NCBI GenBank assembly: GCA_947310385.1
Contig: OX371224.1
Coordinates: forward strand, 117,970,259 to 118,034,258
Length of the DNA: 64,000 nt
Direction of reading: 5' to 3'
Source: Nephrotoma appendiculata
Lineage: Eukaryota; Arthropoda; Insecta; Diptera; Tipulidae
Shown: positions 37,086-48,779 of the stretch, in pieces
How the letters are laid out: every line of letters begins with the position of its first letter
How positions within the stretch are numbered: the stretch's first letter is position 1
The notes under the pieces: generated by a model
What the model saw: only the letters and a program-made list of their open reading frames with translations
Told to the model about the DNA's origin: nothing
Database searches by the model: none
Program-made: the position numbers and the translations under genes

Positions 37086-37565
37086 TTTACTTAAATAAAT
37101 TTTAATTTTTGGTTTGATATTGACTTTTACATAAATCAAAGTAAATTTGTTGTATTTGTCAAAAATAGTTATTGTTGTCAAAATAAAACTTGGCCTATAA
37201 CACGGAATTTTCTTAAAAAGGACTAGAAAACTATATGTAATTTATGTTGTGATGAAATTAATTCAAATTTTTGGGTTTGATATTGATTATGATGTCACAG
37301 TAAACATGTTGGCAGAAAGCTGTCACTTCCACTGAATGTCAACCAAAAATTAATGGGTTTTCCTATTTATGGTAACAGCCTAATTAGAAAGTTTCATTCT
37401 CATCAATCCTATCGCAAAAATCTTTTAGTTAATTCTAGTTCTAGTTTAGTCCCTTTTCTTATAAATGTTATTAAAACACAACAAATGAAAAATACCTATA
37501 GGCCGCCACTTCCGGTGGTCCAATTTTAGCCAAATATCATTGAGATCCCTAAATTCATCACAAAG
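37086..37565. other. Non-coding flank of the LOA insertion
   Basis: No gene recognised. The sequence on either side of the LINE appears to be one interrupted repeat-like unit: aattcatcacaaag before it and gaaatttcatcccgatcag after it. Confidence 0.5.
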
Positions 37566-37574
37566 CTTAAGTAT
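37566..37574. repeat. Target site duplication, left (LOA LINE)
   Basis: cttaagtat directly before the LINE 5' end (aaaacccgtggcg) matches cttaagtat at 42692-42700 directly after its 3' tail. Nine bases are identical; LINE duplications vary in length, so the exact edge may differ by a base or two. Confidence 0.8.
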
Positions 37575-38149
37575 AAAACCCGTGGCGAGCTGCAGCTATC
37601 GGGGGGGCCACAGGTGGTGGATAGTGAACCTATCGATAGGTAGGTTAGCGGTGAATTAAATAAGCCGTCCCCAACCGCAGCTCTGCTGGGAGGAGAGTCT
37701 CAGAGAACTTGGGAGTGGTTAACCTCTGTTCACCAAATTCTGAGTGCCTAGGATACCCAGTAGGGAAAGGCGAACTGATGGCGCCATAAAACCATCGACC
37801 ATAACCACGGTGAACTGAGCATCACGTCTCCCTGCGCTCTCAGGCCTCGACACTACCTCGAGTGGGGAACCCTATAAACGGTAATCCCATGAATGAAGTG
37901 GGTCCCATTTGTTTGGGATATCCATATGAATGGGTGAATGAGTGAGTGAATGTGGGAGGAGGGCGAGGGTGCGGAGGTGGGGTGCTCGGTAAGCCAATGG
38001 GCTGGATTAAAGTGTTACGCGACCCGTGCTGATGATCGGCTAGACTAGGGGCCCATTTAACAAAGCCCAGTCGTGAACGGAGCCCTCTGGATACCTGGCG
38101 ACCTCCAGTTGTACTTAGCCTTGCTTGCGTACACGGATCTCTGCGCAAG

Positions 38150-38960
38150 TTGACCTATGTTTCTCCGATACTCGTGGGAGAAACATGGAAGAAACAAAAG
38201 AAAAGAAAATTAAAGGGGCCGGCACCCTTCAAAAAACCGGAAGAAGTTAGCAACTCTAACCGTAAAGGTGGGGCTTCATCATCAGGGTTAAGCGACACTT
38301 TGGCATCGAAGCCAGGTGGAAGCGGAACCGCTAAAGGAAATAAGGGGGAATTGAGAGAGATCCCTCAGTCGAAGCGTCGATACAAGGAGAGACGGTCGGC
38401 GTATAGAATTTTAGAAAAACTGGCTGCGACCCCTGAGGGGCAGCTTACAATAGAACAACGAGGATCTGTGGCATGGGCTAAAAAACTGTTGGCCGTGACA
38501 GCTCGGAAAGGGCCCTTGTGTCTAAAAGACAGAGGTCCCAGGAAGAGCTGGAAACGGGCGAGGGTAAGCGAGCCTAGGTTCAGGTAGAAAAGACGTCGGG
38601 TGCTCCTAGGGATCAAAAACTGAAGCTATTCAGTGAGATCCTAAAGGAGCACGTGCTGGTGCTAGCCGTCATTGACAGAAGTCACGAAGATGGGAGCATC
38701 ACGTCAGAGAAATGGAGAGTAGTGTTTAATGCACTAAACTCCATTTTTCTGCGGATCCTGAGAGAAAATCCGGGATTCCCCCGTCCTGCAGAGATGCGGG
38801 ATAGTACCAGGGGCGCGTGAAGTTGACTGCGTGCTCGGATCAGAGATCGGTCGACCTTTATAAAAGGGCAATTGCCGAAGTAGGCGAGGTGTGGCCGGGC
38901 GCGAGGCTTGAGGCAGTCTGCAGGGAGGAAATCCCGAGCAGGCCGAGGGCACGTGTTTGA
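38150..38960 (+). pseudogene. LOA LINE ORF1, broken
   Basis: ORF1 encodes the nucleic-acid-binding partner of the LINE ribonucleoprotein. The first open piece (38150-38587) is Lys/Arg-rich and basic (KKQKKRKLKGPAPFKK, SKRRYKERRSAYRILEKL). A frameshift near 38585 leads to LKLFSEILKEHVLVLAVIDR and SITSEKWRVVFNALNSIFL. After a second break near 38800 come VKLTACSDQRSVDLYKRAI and EVWPGARLEAVCREEIPSR, blocks typical of LOA/Bilbo-like ORF1. A stop follows near 38960. The native start may lie upstream of 38150. Confidence 0.75.
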
Positions 38961-39069
38961 ACACATGTGTCAAGCTCTCGACGAGAGGAAGACAGCGTCC
39001 AGAACAAAGAGGTAGATGGCACTATCCCGATGCACGGAGTTTAGGAAGAGGTGAGTAAGGTCGACTACA

Positions 39070-42000
39070 ATGGTTAGCATTGTACAAATAAACCTACATC
39101 ACACGAAGGCTGCCTTGGCAGCTCTCGTTCTCAGACTGACTAAGTCAGATGAGGATTTAGTGTTAATCCAAGAACCTTGGATTAACAATAACAGGATCTG
39201 TGGCCTCAGAATGAAAGGGTATAAATTATTATACTCAAGCAACTCTGAGAAGACCAGATCGTGTATTTTAGCGAAAAACAATTTGAATATTTTTCTTCTT
39301 CCACAATTTAGTAGCGGAGACGTTACAGCGGTGAGAGCTGAGGTTGGCTGTGGAAAGCTATGGCTAGCCTCAGCCTATATGGATCGCGAGAAGGAGGTTC
39401 CACCGGACAGCCTGGGGGAACTGATCCGGGAAGCAGATCAAAGAAGGGTAGGTGTTGTACTCGGATGTGATGTAAATGCGCATCACACAATCTGGGGAAG
39501 CACAGACATCAACGAGAGGGGTGAGTTATTTTTTGATTATTTATTAAATACCAACCTTTTAGTTTGCAATATTGGACGAGAACCAACATTTATTGTTAAA
39601 AATCGACAGGAGGTTTTAGATGTCACCTTTGTGTCAGAAACGATCTTTCATATGTTCAGAGGGTGGAGAGTGGCGAAAGAGCACTCTTTCTCTGATCATC
39701 GATATGTAATTTATAACCTCGACATTAAACCTGTTACCCGGAAATCCTTCAGGAATCCCAGAAGGACAAACTGGAACAAATATGGAGAGGTGTTGAAGGA
39801 ACTACTGCCGCTGGAGGTTCCTGGACTTCCGGCGACAGTAGAGGAATTAGATGGCATGGTTGATATTGTCACAAAGGCATGGAATCTTTCATTTAATGCT
39901 GCGTGCCCCCTAATAAAGCCTAGGGGTAGGCAGAAACCGATATGGTGGACCAAAGAGTTGGGAACATATCGGGAGTGTGTGCAGGAGAGCTTTTAATAAA
40001 GCTAAGAACACAAGGGAGGTTCGGGATTGGGACTCCTATAAGAAGGACCTCAGAAAGTACAAAAAAGAGTTGAGGAAGGCACAAAGGGGGTCTTGGAGAC
40101 TCTTCTGTTGTAGAATGGAAGAGGTCTCTGAGACTTCTCGCCTTAGGAAAATTCTAGCTACTAACCCAACCAGTCCTAGTTATTTAATTAGACCAGACGG
40201 GTCATGGACAACTTCAAGTGCGGAATCATTGGAGCTCCTCATCGAGACCCATTTTCCGGGAAGCTTTGAAAACTCGACAGAGCCTGGAGCTAATCGAGTA
40301 ACACCTTCAATAGAGATGGAGGGCATCGCGGATAAGGAGCGAATCCGTTGGGCGCTGAACGGATTTAAACCTCCAGAGAAACTGGCTGGAAGGTATCTTC
40401 ATGGGATGTCTGAAACTGGTATATATTCCTAAAAAATGGACGGAGGTCAGCGTGGTCTTTATCCCGAAATCAGGAAAAAGCTCGCATGCCTATCCAAAGG
40501 ATCTGAGACCTATAACTCTATCATCCTTTCTGTTGAAAACCTTGGAAAGGTTGGTAGATATAGGTATTCGATCAAAAATTGAGCCCAGGAGTTGGGCAAT
40601 GTCGCAGCATGCATACTGTAAGGGAAAGTCGGTGGACACAGCTCTGAACGATCTAGTACGCATGATTGATAAGTCAATTTACTCGCAAGAGTTCTGTATG
40701 GTAGCATTTCTCGACATTGAGGGTGCCTTTAATAATGTAAAAACGGAGGCGATCATGGAAGGACTGCTACCTTTGAACGTGGATTACCCCATAATAAGGC
40801 TGATAAATCAGATGCTGGTAAGCAGGATTATTACTTCGGAACTGGGGGAGGCCACCATTAGAAGGCGGGTGGTTAGAGGAACCCCTCAATGAGGTGTAAT
40901 GTCCCCCTTTCTTTGGAGTGTGGTGATGAATGGTTTGCTGTTGGAACTGGAGAGAGAGGGGATAGGGGTTGTAGCATATGCAGATGATGTAGCGATGGCT
41001 GTCTCTGGCAAATATCTGGGTACGATTAGGGACGTTATGCAGAATGCGCTACTGATCGTTAAAAAATGGGCCAGCAAATGTGGATTAGGGATCAACCCTT
41101 CCAAGACTGAGCTGGTACTATTTACTAAGAAGTATAAAATTCCGGTAGTTAGCCCTCCTACCGTGAACGGCATTAGACTGGCTTTTGCTGACAGAGCAAG
41201 ATTTCTGGGCATAATCTTGGATAGTAAGCTCAGCTGGAAGCCTAACATTGTGGAAAGGGTGAATAAGGCTAATGTAGCCATTTACTCGTGTAGGAACGCC
41301 ATAGGTAAGAAATGGGGTCTGAAACCAGAGCTGGTGCACTGGCTCTATACGGCAGTGGTAAGACCTGTGCTGACGTACGGGGTGGGCGTGTGGTGGCCAG
41401 CTCTGGAGAAGGCAACATATATAAAAAAGATTGAAAAAGGTGCAAAGAACGGCCTGCATGCTTATAAGCGGGGCGCTTAGGTCAACACCTACACGCGCTT
41501 TGGAGGTTATGTTCCACCTTCTTCCAATCAAATTTTTTGGTAAACAGATAGCAGCCAATGTGGCTACAAGGCTCTCGGCTGTCTCTCAGTGGAAGTGTCT
41601 TCAGGCGGGACACTCAACGATAGTTAGATCGCTAAGGGAAGAACTGGTGAATCTAGATTATATTGAACAAACGTTGTGCTTCGATAAAGTTTTCCGGACC
41701 ATCTGTCCTTCGAGAGAATCCTGGAGGAACGGATCAATACTGGAAAACGAGGCACTGCAATTTTTCACTGACGGCTCTAAGCTAGACGGCAAAGTAGGAG
41801 CCGGAGTCTTCTGTGAGAAGCTTAATGTTAATATTTCCGTTCGTCTCCCTGACTACTGCAGCGTGTACCAGGCTGAAGTGGTGGCGATAGGCGAAGTCGG
41901 GACATGGTTGAAGCATAACGTGGTATCCGTTAGGGATATCGCGATTTATGTGGACAGTCAGGCGGCGGTCAGGTCGCTAGAGGCGGTTTGTTTGAAGTCA

Positions 42001-42604
42001 CGGGTGGCGCTGGATTGCCGATCATCTCTTAAGGAGATGAGCGAGTATTTCAGTATCCAGATAATCTGGGTCCCTGGTCACTCGAACATCACGGAAAACT
42101 GCAGGGCGGACGAACTAGCTAGGAACGGGTACGACTCTCCAGATGCAGCCGGAAAGGGCAGGTCTGGGGAGACCTATAGCAGCGCTTAAATCGGCGCTCA
42201 GTAAAAAGGCAATCGCCTTGACAAATGAGAGGTGGACCAACATCCTCACGTGCAGGGTAGCAAAACTGGTTTGGCCAAAACTGGGCTTGCGGCGCTCCAA
42301 AGCACTAGTAGCCCTGGGAAAACGAGAGTTAGGATTGGTCGTAGGGATACTGACAGGACACTGCCTTTTTGGGGAACATGCAAGAAGGCTGGGTCTACAG
42401 ACGAATGACTTTTGTAGAAGTTGTTTAGACGAAGAGGAGGAAGAGGCGTTAGATTACTTCTTATGCGAGTGTCCGGCACTATCATACAGAAGGCATAAGT
42501 ATTTAGATGTGTATGGTGTGGACAGCCTTTCGGAACTCGCGGGCTGTGGAATACGAGATATTTTATGCTACATAAGTAGCTCTGGATGGTTTCAGCAGGA
42601 GTAA
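39070..42604 (+). pseudogene. LOA LINE ORF2: EN-RT-RNase H, several breaks
   Basis: ORF2 supplies nicking and target-primed reverse transcription. The endonuclease (39070-39720) is intact by motif: VQINLHHTK, LVLIQEPWI, LGCDVNAHHTIWG, SFSDHRYV. The frame breaks near 39985. RT begins after a deletion near 40380-40400 and gives VVFIPKSGK, DLRPITLSSFLLKTLERLV, FLDIEGAFNNV; TGA at 40890-40892 interrupts GTPQ.GVMSPFLW; then VVAYADDVAM (YADD at 40977-40988). A frameshift lies near 41445. RNase H (41755-42125) keeps all acidic residues: FFTDGSKLDG, YQAEVVAIGE, YVDSQAAVRSL, CRADELAR. After a last frameshift near 42150, a Cys-rich tail FCRSCLDEEEEEALDYFLCE closes the protein at 42604. Confidence 0.92.
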
Positions 42605-42675
42605 AGGGGAGATAGGATACTGTGGTATCACAATGGGCCAATACTGGCCTAAGTGTGCGATAGCAGCCACTCTAA

Positions 42676-42691
42676 CCTAACCTAACCTAAC
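42676..42691. repeat. (CCTAA)n tail of the LOA LINE
   Basis: Three copies of cctaa follow the 3' UTR, ending at the target duplication. The unit equals the complement of the arthropod telomeric repeat TTAGG, but a simple-repeat tail is normal for this kind of LINE, so telomere origin is not needed to explain it. Confidence 0.8.
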
Positions 42692-42700
42692 CTTAAGTAT
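42692..42700. repeat. Target site duplication, right (LOA LINE)
   Basis: cttaagtat, identical to 37566-37574. Confidence 0.8.
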
Positions 42701-43635
42701 GAAATTTCATCCCGATCAGTGAATCTGTTTGGGCTGTAGAGAAGCAACAGACAGTTAATCTGCACAGAACCACTTATACGCACGTACACACAAAAATTGT
42801 TTTTCCTGCAGCGATTGTTATAGCGAATGGTATATCTGCAAAACAGCCGGCCTGCTAAAATTGCGTAATCCAGTTAATTGTCCTGGGAGCCAAATAAGTG
42901 TAAATTTTGATTTTACGTCACACATTTTATTAGGATACAGATGAACTATTACGCTGGAAGTTAAGTAAGTTGGTTTATACTACTCAAACTTATAGTATGT
43001 GATGACTCATTGGTAGATTTTACTGAATCTTACTAATTTTTTTTGTTGATTGATTGTGTGGTAAATAGAAAGATAATGATCAATTGAACAAAAATAAGGG
43101 CAACAATTTTTAACCTTCACCATCACACGAATTAAAAATCCTTAATCGTCACTACAATTACCCCAATCCTAACACCAAAACGTTGAACGGTTTCGATACA
43201 TTTTGCGCTTTGTTTGACGCATCAATGCAGAACTTTTTTGTAGACATACAAATAGGAAGATAGAAAAAGAATTTACAAAATGGAATGCGGCCAATCCGAA
43301 TTAAAAACCAATAACCTGGGCGCCAATGACCGAACAGAAGATCTTAGCCTATTTTGAACAACTATATGTCCGTCCGCCATTTCTAGAATTTAACGCGTTT
43401 TATTCGATTTGATTTCGATGCCACCAGAAATTCTAGAATGGAAACCGATAAGGCAGCACCTGTTTCAGAAACTTTTGAAATTCATTTTTCTTTAGTCAGT
43501 TAAATAAAGAAAAACATAGCATGCATCCCTCCTGAATTCATAGCATCGAAAACAAGGAAGGTTTTAACATCGAAATTTGAGTTTCAAGCACAACGTTAAA
43601 ACTGGTCGACGTAGGCAGTTTCTCGAAGGATTAAG
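42701..43635. other. Non-coding stretch
   Basis: No gene recognised. The open stretch around 43325-43400 (reading TEQKILAYFEQLYVRPPF) is short and unassigned; it could belong to the piggyBac remnant that follows. Confidence 0.45.
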
Positions 43636-43669
43636 GGAACACTTTTGTATGCCTATTATAAAAAACGAG

Positions 43670-43960
43670 CTCATAATCCAAGGGTAGTGAGCCATTTTGC
43701 AACAATAAGTGCCGTGCAATGTGTTCTAAGTGTTGGTTTAGAGAAACTTCGAGAGCCCCAGAACGTTCCATTCGGTATGATGATTTAATGAATAGAGATG
43801 CATCTGGTCGGCACACACACAAAGGTGCGTGCTATGTGTGCCATAAGGAAGAAAAAAGAAAAGGACCTATACAAGAAAAGTTTGTATCCAGTTCTTGAAG
43901 CCCATTCGCCAAACACATGCCTTACGCAAACCAAATGCCAAGAATGTCATCTTAACAATA
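43670..43960 (+). pseudogene. Possible piggyBac transposase C-terminal remnant
   Basis: One frame reads CSKCWFRETSRAPERSIRYD, then DDLMNRDASGRHTHKG, ACYVCHKEEKRKGPIQEKF and a stop near 43898. The order GRH, then CxxC with a basic stretch, matches the C-terminal Cys-rich region of piggyBac transposases. After a frameshift, TKCQECHLNN supplies another CxxC. No catalytic Asp region is present. Assignment is tentative; an unrelated zinc-binding remnant is possible. Confidence 0.42.
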
Positions 43961-44444
43961 AGCTTTTAATTTTTTATATAACTTTCTAGTTATTTAATTT
44001 TGCTTACTCTATATTTTGAATACTACTACTTTTGAAATAAAAAAAAAAATATTGTAGATAACAAAATCTTTTATTGTATATAAATACTTCAGAATTCAAA
44101 AATACTCACTATTTTAATTGAAGGATCAATAGTAATTTGCAGCCTTTATATCTAACAATTATGTTGGGCATCCATTTAATAAAACTTACAACAATTTTCA
44201 TACAAAATATATGGAGCAATCAATTATATACCCAGGTATATACTGTGAAGGTCGATACATGTGTAATAAAATGTAAATGTCTAATTTAAAGAAAAAGTAC
44301 TTAAACGTACATAATTTTTCGTACTATCTGAATTTTCACAAATTTCAAACAAATTGAACTTCTGAGTCGGAACCGATTTATAATTGGTTAAAAAGCCACG
44401 AAGAAATTCTAAAATCACTTTATTTACCCGGTTATAAGCCAAGA

Positions 44445-44700
44445 AGGTAAAGGTTAAATTCTGTTTTACACATTCATGTAATTTAAAATGCAACAACTAT
44501 TATTAATAAAATAAGCAAGAAAATAATGATAAATAAATTAAATGCAAAATTACAATCAGTTTTTTTAATGCAATCGATTAACCTTCTGTTTTACTATAGT
44601 AACAACTATTTGTCCTTGAAAAATTAAGAAATTTTGATGATAGAGATGACCAACTGAACTACCTGACAAGTTTGAGAAATTAGTTATACTCGTGGCCTCT
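44445..44700. repeat. Duplicated block, copy A left part (partner 47225-47500)
   Basis: Shares acattcatgta.tttaaaat, ataatgataaataa, aaccttctgttt, aacaactatttgtcc, gaagaaattttgatga or aagaaattttgatgat, and cctgacaa with 47225-47500 in the same order. The homology resumes at about 45310, so an insertion of roughly 600 bp separates the halves. Confidence 0.75.
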
Positions 44701-44756
44701 AACAGGGCCAAAGCGTGGCCTGGCTTTGATTGATATGCTCAAACTGTTGTTAATAA

Positions 44757-45300
44757 GATAAAGTAGTTAATCTGAATAAACCGTCGGTTAAATTGAAGAA
44801 ATGACGTTTGATATAGCATCAACGAAGATTTGTTCAAATTAAAAAATAAAGATTATTTTGTTTAATTTGACGAAATTTCTCCGAACTGAATAAATTAATT
44901 GAAGAAATGAAATTGAGAAATTGGCAAAATTTATTCAATTTAATTAAAACATAGCTATCGAAATGAATAAAATTTCGTCAAATTAAAGAATTTTTACTGC
45001 TGGTTTAAATAAAAAATTCGTTGATTTGAATAAATTTTTGTCATATTAATTCATTGAATTTAATGAAAGCATTGTTGAATCGAATAAAACTATCGTCAAT
45101 TTGAAGAAAATATTTGTCAATTCAATGAAATGTAATTATAGTTGAAAAATAAAATATATATCTTACGAGTATATTGAAAAAAATAGTTTTGAATATACCT
45201 TCACACTAAGTGGCTAATGCTAATCTTGAATATTTTAAAATAGTTTTTGTAATTAGAATCAGCGGTTGAATAGGACTTTGTTTTGCATTTCGGCACATTA
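44757..45300. mobile_element. Truncated copy of the unclassified long-TIR element
   Basis: The stretch 44757-45130 is the reverse complement of 50580-50982: it begins aagtagttaatctgaataaa, then gttaaattgaagaaat and tagcatcaacgaag. The following ccttcacactaagtgg (about 45200) corresponds to the inverted cacttagtgtggagg near 50025-50040. It fills the gap between the two halves of the duplicated LINE block and so is an insertion there. Its right part is missing. Confidence 0.75.
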
Positions 45301-45309
45301 TTTTCTTCT

Positions 45310-45750
45310 CACATCCAAAGTGCGGTCTGGATTCCCGTGGTGCTTAACTCAAATCAAATTCCAAATTGCACAAAAGGTTACATCAAGAAGATAAAACTTT
45401 CTCTAGAGTTGAAATTCCGAGCTCTCAAAATACGACAAATTACTTTTGTATTCAAATGTTAAAAATCAGTATGGACCAGTATGGTATAGGCATCAATCTT
45501 TGGGGGTTGTGGCAAAAATACCATTGTATAAATGAAACAATGTTTCCAAAATAAAGTGCAGAAACGAAAATCTTTATATAGGGACTTAGAGATGGAATAC
45601 GTCATCAATAAAATAAAGATAAAACAAGGAACACGTATGGCGATTATCTCAGCATGAAAATGTAGACATACGTCTTATGGTGGCTACCATCAAGGGAGTG
45701 AGAACACTCCAAAGGCAGAAACCGCCAACCAACAAATTAGAATAATAAAT
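45310..45750 (+). pseudogene. Jockey-like LINE 3' end, copy A
   Basis: Across shifting frames the plus strand gives MDQYGIGINLWGLWQKY, then FQNKVQKRKSLYRDLEMEYV, QHENVDIRLMVATIKGVRTL and QRQKP. This matches the end of jockey-type ORF2, where the order is YGIQLWG, a nucleus of NKVLR, LHRDL, and HxNV near the C-terminus. Upstream RT motifs are absent. It is duplicated at 47530-47870. Confidence 0.75.
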
Positions 45751-45816
45751 TATTGTAAAATGAGTTACTCATCATAAACAAAAAAGGTAATTTATGATAA
45801 GTTACTTGATGAAGAA

Positions 45817-46389
45817 TAAGGCTGAAGGAAAAGCTTTTTACTCATAATGGCTGTTATACCGAGATGGGTCTGTCAAATATTAAAACCCAAAAACACATCG
45901 AATTCGTTTGTTAATGGAACGTTATAAGTACAATGTCGGAAAACTGATTTGATATCAATTTTCATGCAAAGAAGAAATAATATTGTTGTTGAGACTCTTT
46001 CACCAATACACTCTACATAACATATCTACATACTTACAAACTATACTACGGTTTACATATCAAAGAATTCTACAGCAAGATAAAATATACTTAAATTAAT
46101 TTATATAAAAAATATTTTAATGAGTGCTAAATAAATGTGTATCTATAGATTTGTATGAAACATACTATATATCACATCTCCTTAACTAAAGTTCAATTTA
46201 ATATTATCAGTCTACCATTATCACAAAGGAAAAATCTAGAGAACAGAAATATTATATACTTGCGAATAAATGAATGTCTTACATCAGTTTTGCAAAATCT
46301 TATAAATGTTTTTATATATGCATATGTCGTTATTCCTTAACATATCGTCCGTAAAGCTAGATCAAAACAAAATTAAATGCTCCATTAGT
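45817..46389. repeat. ~575-bp dispersed repeat, copy 1 (partner 59702-60284)
   Basis: Same orientation as 59702-60284 and closely similar over the whole length, from taaggctgaa to aaattaaatgctccattagt. Shared long words include aatggaacgttat, aattttcatgcaaagaagaa, gagactctttcaccaataca and tatacttgcgaataaatgaa. No TG/CA ends, target duplication or coding potential is apparent. It may be a short interspersed or non-autonomous element. Confidence 0.9.
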
Positions 46390-46400
46390 GGGGTCCCATT

Positions 46401-46497
46401 TCAAACGCGATATTTTAAAACGCGATTTATCAAAACGCGATATTTTAAAATGCGATATTTCAAAACACGATATGGTACAAAACGCAATGTCGCAAAA
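46401..46497. repeat. 15-bp minisatellite, about six units
   Basis: Units of aaaacgcgatatttt with small changes follow directly on the 575-bp repeat. Translation would give repeated FKTRY, an incidental product. Confidence 0.85.
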
Positions 46498-46580
46498 TTT
46501 CAAAATAAGAAACTTCCAACAACCACTGCTTTCCTAATTTATAATTCAATTTGGAATCAAACAACACCTTAATATGAAGG

Positions 46581-46808
46581 ATGGCACTTTTGAAAGGTTT
46601 TTTCTTATTTAAGGATCTTTTAATCCCCGAAATAAGTTCAAATAACGCTATTTCACAGGATCTGGCAAATCTGTTAGCAAGCCGCTTGTTAGCGAGCGGA
46701 GAAATTGACAAGATACGGTATTTAGTGAAGCTATCAACGATTCTTTCTAAATTGAAATCTTTAGAAAGAACTTTTCGTTGCAAAATCCCATACGAGAAAC
46801 TCGCTTAA
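46581..46808 (+). CDS. Hypothetical 75-codon open frame
   Basis: I do not recognise this protein. It starts MALLKGFFLFKDLLIPEI and is rich in Leu and Ser with a helical look (DLANLLASRLLASGEIDK, LVKLSTILSKLKSLERTF), ending RCKIPYEKLA. It is less AT-rich than its neighbours. Overlapping minus-strand frames of similar length exist. The sequence after it (46830-47000) contains GTHTVAAKKLNAEKKFTNLL in another frame, so this may be part of a larger decayed gene. No promoter or partner is visible. Confidence 0.25.
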   Translation: MALLKGFFLFKDLLIPEISSNNAISQDLANLLASRLLASGEIDKIRYLVKLSTILSKLKSLERTFRCKIPYEKLA

Positions 46809-47224
46809 AGCGGTGCAAAGGACTTCAGCGTATTAATGACTCCAGGTACGTAATTATTCTTTGATGATAAAACTAATCAACCGCTGCAACGAATCTATTA
46901 CATTGTTTGAAGGCAACATGATTGGAACGCATACTGTTGCAGCCAAGAAACTGAACGCTGAGAAGAAGTTCACCAATCTCCTTTTTGAATAGGTTAACTT
47001 TTCATTACGTAAACGAAGAGGTTCAAAAATAGATCTTATATTTTATTACCACCATATATCTGGGAGGTTCTTTGAAATTTGTGATAATTTAAATATCCGA
47101 GAATCGTGGATTTTACTTAGTGAATTTTTTGTTGGCATCATAAATGAAGTGTGGTTAAGGTAAGTCGACCATATCTTGGGTACTGGTTTTCTAATAAAAA
47201 TATAGCCATCGTGAAATAAGGGCA

Positions 47225-47870
47225 ACAAATACTTAAATTTTATTTTATACATTCATGTACTTTAAAATTCAAAAATTATAATTTAATTAATAAAACAAGC
47301 AATAAAAGAATGATAAATAATAAATGCAAAATATTCAGATTTAAATTCGAGTGTCATTATGGTAAGTTTGCATTCAGTATTTTTAATTCAATCAAATAAC
47401 CTTCTGTTTAACTAGGAACAACTATTTGTCCGTTTGAAAATGAAGAAATTTTGATGAGAAGGATGATCAACTGACGTACCTGACAAATTTCAGTTACAAA
47501 CGAATGCATTTCAATAAAACCAAAATGTAATCTGGATTCACGTGGTTCTTCACTTAATCTAAATTCCAAATGCCAAAAAGAGCATATCAAGAAGATATAA
47601 AAGAAGAGTTAAACATCAAAATAGAAAAATGTACTTTGGGTTGAAATTCTGAGCTCTCAATACACGAAAAATCAGTTTCCAACTTTGGGAGTTGTGCAAA
47701 AAATATCAATGTAGAATGACACAATGGTTTCAAAATAAAGTGCTGCGGGGATTATGAATGCCCCAAGATTCATTAGGAACGACAGCCTTCATAGAGACTT
47801 AAATATGGAATATATCATCGTCTTTTATTGGATACAACCAACGGAGTTAGAAGATTCCGAAGTATAGTAT
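47225..47870 (+). pseudogene. Jockey-like LINE 3' end, copy B
   Basis: Second copy of the block at 44445-44700 plus 45310-45750, without the insertion. The coding tail is better preserved here: NKVLRG or KVLRGL, then IMNAPRFIRNDSLHRDLNME and YII (about 47750-47815), and TNGVRRFRS near the end. It ends against the viral helicase fragment at 47871 with no poly-A visible between. Confidence 0.75.
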
Positions 47871-48055
47871 GATCTGGTCTTATGTGCCACTAAGGAAGGT
47901 CTTGCTGATCTCAAATCTAAAGTTGCCACCCGTTGTATTAAGGAGAAGATGGATTTCAACAAAATTGAACTTAACTATAAAACGATTGCTTCATACCTAA
48001 TTAATGGAACCCGACGTTATGACTCAGTGTTTATTGATGAATATATGATGATACA
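47871..48055 (+). pseudogene. Endogenous viral element, SF1 helicase part A (motifs Ia-II)
   Basis: An uninterrupted frame of about 61 codons carries two motifs of the superfamily 1 helicase of alphavirus-like (virga/nege-like) positive-strand RNA viruses: DLVLCATKEGLADL, in the motif Ia region, and DSVFIDEYMMIH, the Walker B DE motif II. In the virus this enzyme unwinds RNA during genome replication. The Walker A motif (GKT) that should precede is missing; its place is taken by LINE 3' sequence. The frame is cut by the long-TIR element and resumes at 50993. RNA viruses of this group have no DNA stage, so this is a genomic fossil. It cannot be functional. Confidence 0.82.
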
Positions 48056-48779
48056 CACTCAAAAAAATTTCGTAGGTGAAATTGAATAATCTATTTCGTT
48101 GAACTTTGAAGAACCGATTTATTCAATTTGATGATAATTGCTACTGATTTGATTATGAAATATTCAATTAATTGCAAAAAAATAAAAAAATTATTCAATT
48201 TAATGAGAGATTTCTTCAAATTTGATTAGTATTTCATTAATAATACATTTGATTAAATTTCTTCATTTTGAAGAAATTTTGTTAGTTTGAAGAATTTATA
48301 TTTCATAAAATTCTACTAAATTTCGTTGAATTAAATAAATTTATTCAATTTAACAAAATTGTTAACCACCTTTAGGAGCAAAAAGCGTAATTTTGAAGAA
48401 ATTTCTTCAAATTGATGAAAGTTTAGTTATATTATTTTAAACCACGAGGAAAACTTCGTTTAAGTCATTTCAATGCGCATTGTTTATTCGGAATTATTTA
48501 ATACGTGTGTTAAAATAGAGTTATGAATTTGCAATAAAAATTAATATTTTTGTGCATAACATATGAGTTAACATAGTGAATAATATAACAATAAATTGGT
48601 AAGCAAACATTTGCGTAATTAAATAAATTGCAGCTTACTTTTTTTTTTGAGGGGACAAATTGTGGTTTGGTTGGGGTGTTTTTCGTGTTGTTAATTTTAA
48701 TAAAAAAAGTGTTTGTGATTTATATAAATTACATCACGGAAAATACACTGGTAATAATTAATTTTGTTTTAATAGTTCT

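Larger units (their letters stand above)
37575..42691 (+). mobile_element. LOA-type LINE, essentially full-length, inactive
   Basis: About 5.1 kb, distinctly more GC-rich than its surroundings. Order: 5' UTR (37575-38150), ORF1, ORF2 with endonuclease, reverse transcriptase and RNase H, Cys-rich tail, then a short 3' UTR ending in cctaacctaacctaacc (about 42676-42691). It is flanked by a 9-bp duplication. RNase H after RT together with the ORF1 sequence points to the LOA clade; the related I clade also has RNase H and is the main alternative. Stops and frameshifts in ORF1 and ORF2 disable it. Confidence 0.88.

Noticed and set aside
42676..42691. Telomere (TTAGG)n tract
   Set aside because: Only three units, and it sits exactly between a LINE 3' UTR and its target duplication, so it is the LINE tail.
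46306..46572. Repeated FKTRY protein
   Set aside because: Translation of the 15-bp minisatellite at 46401-46497.
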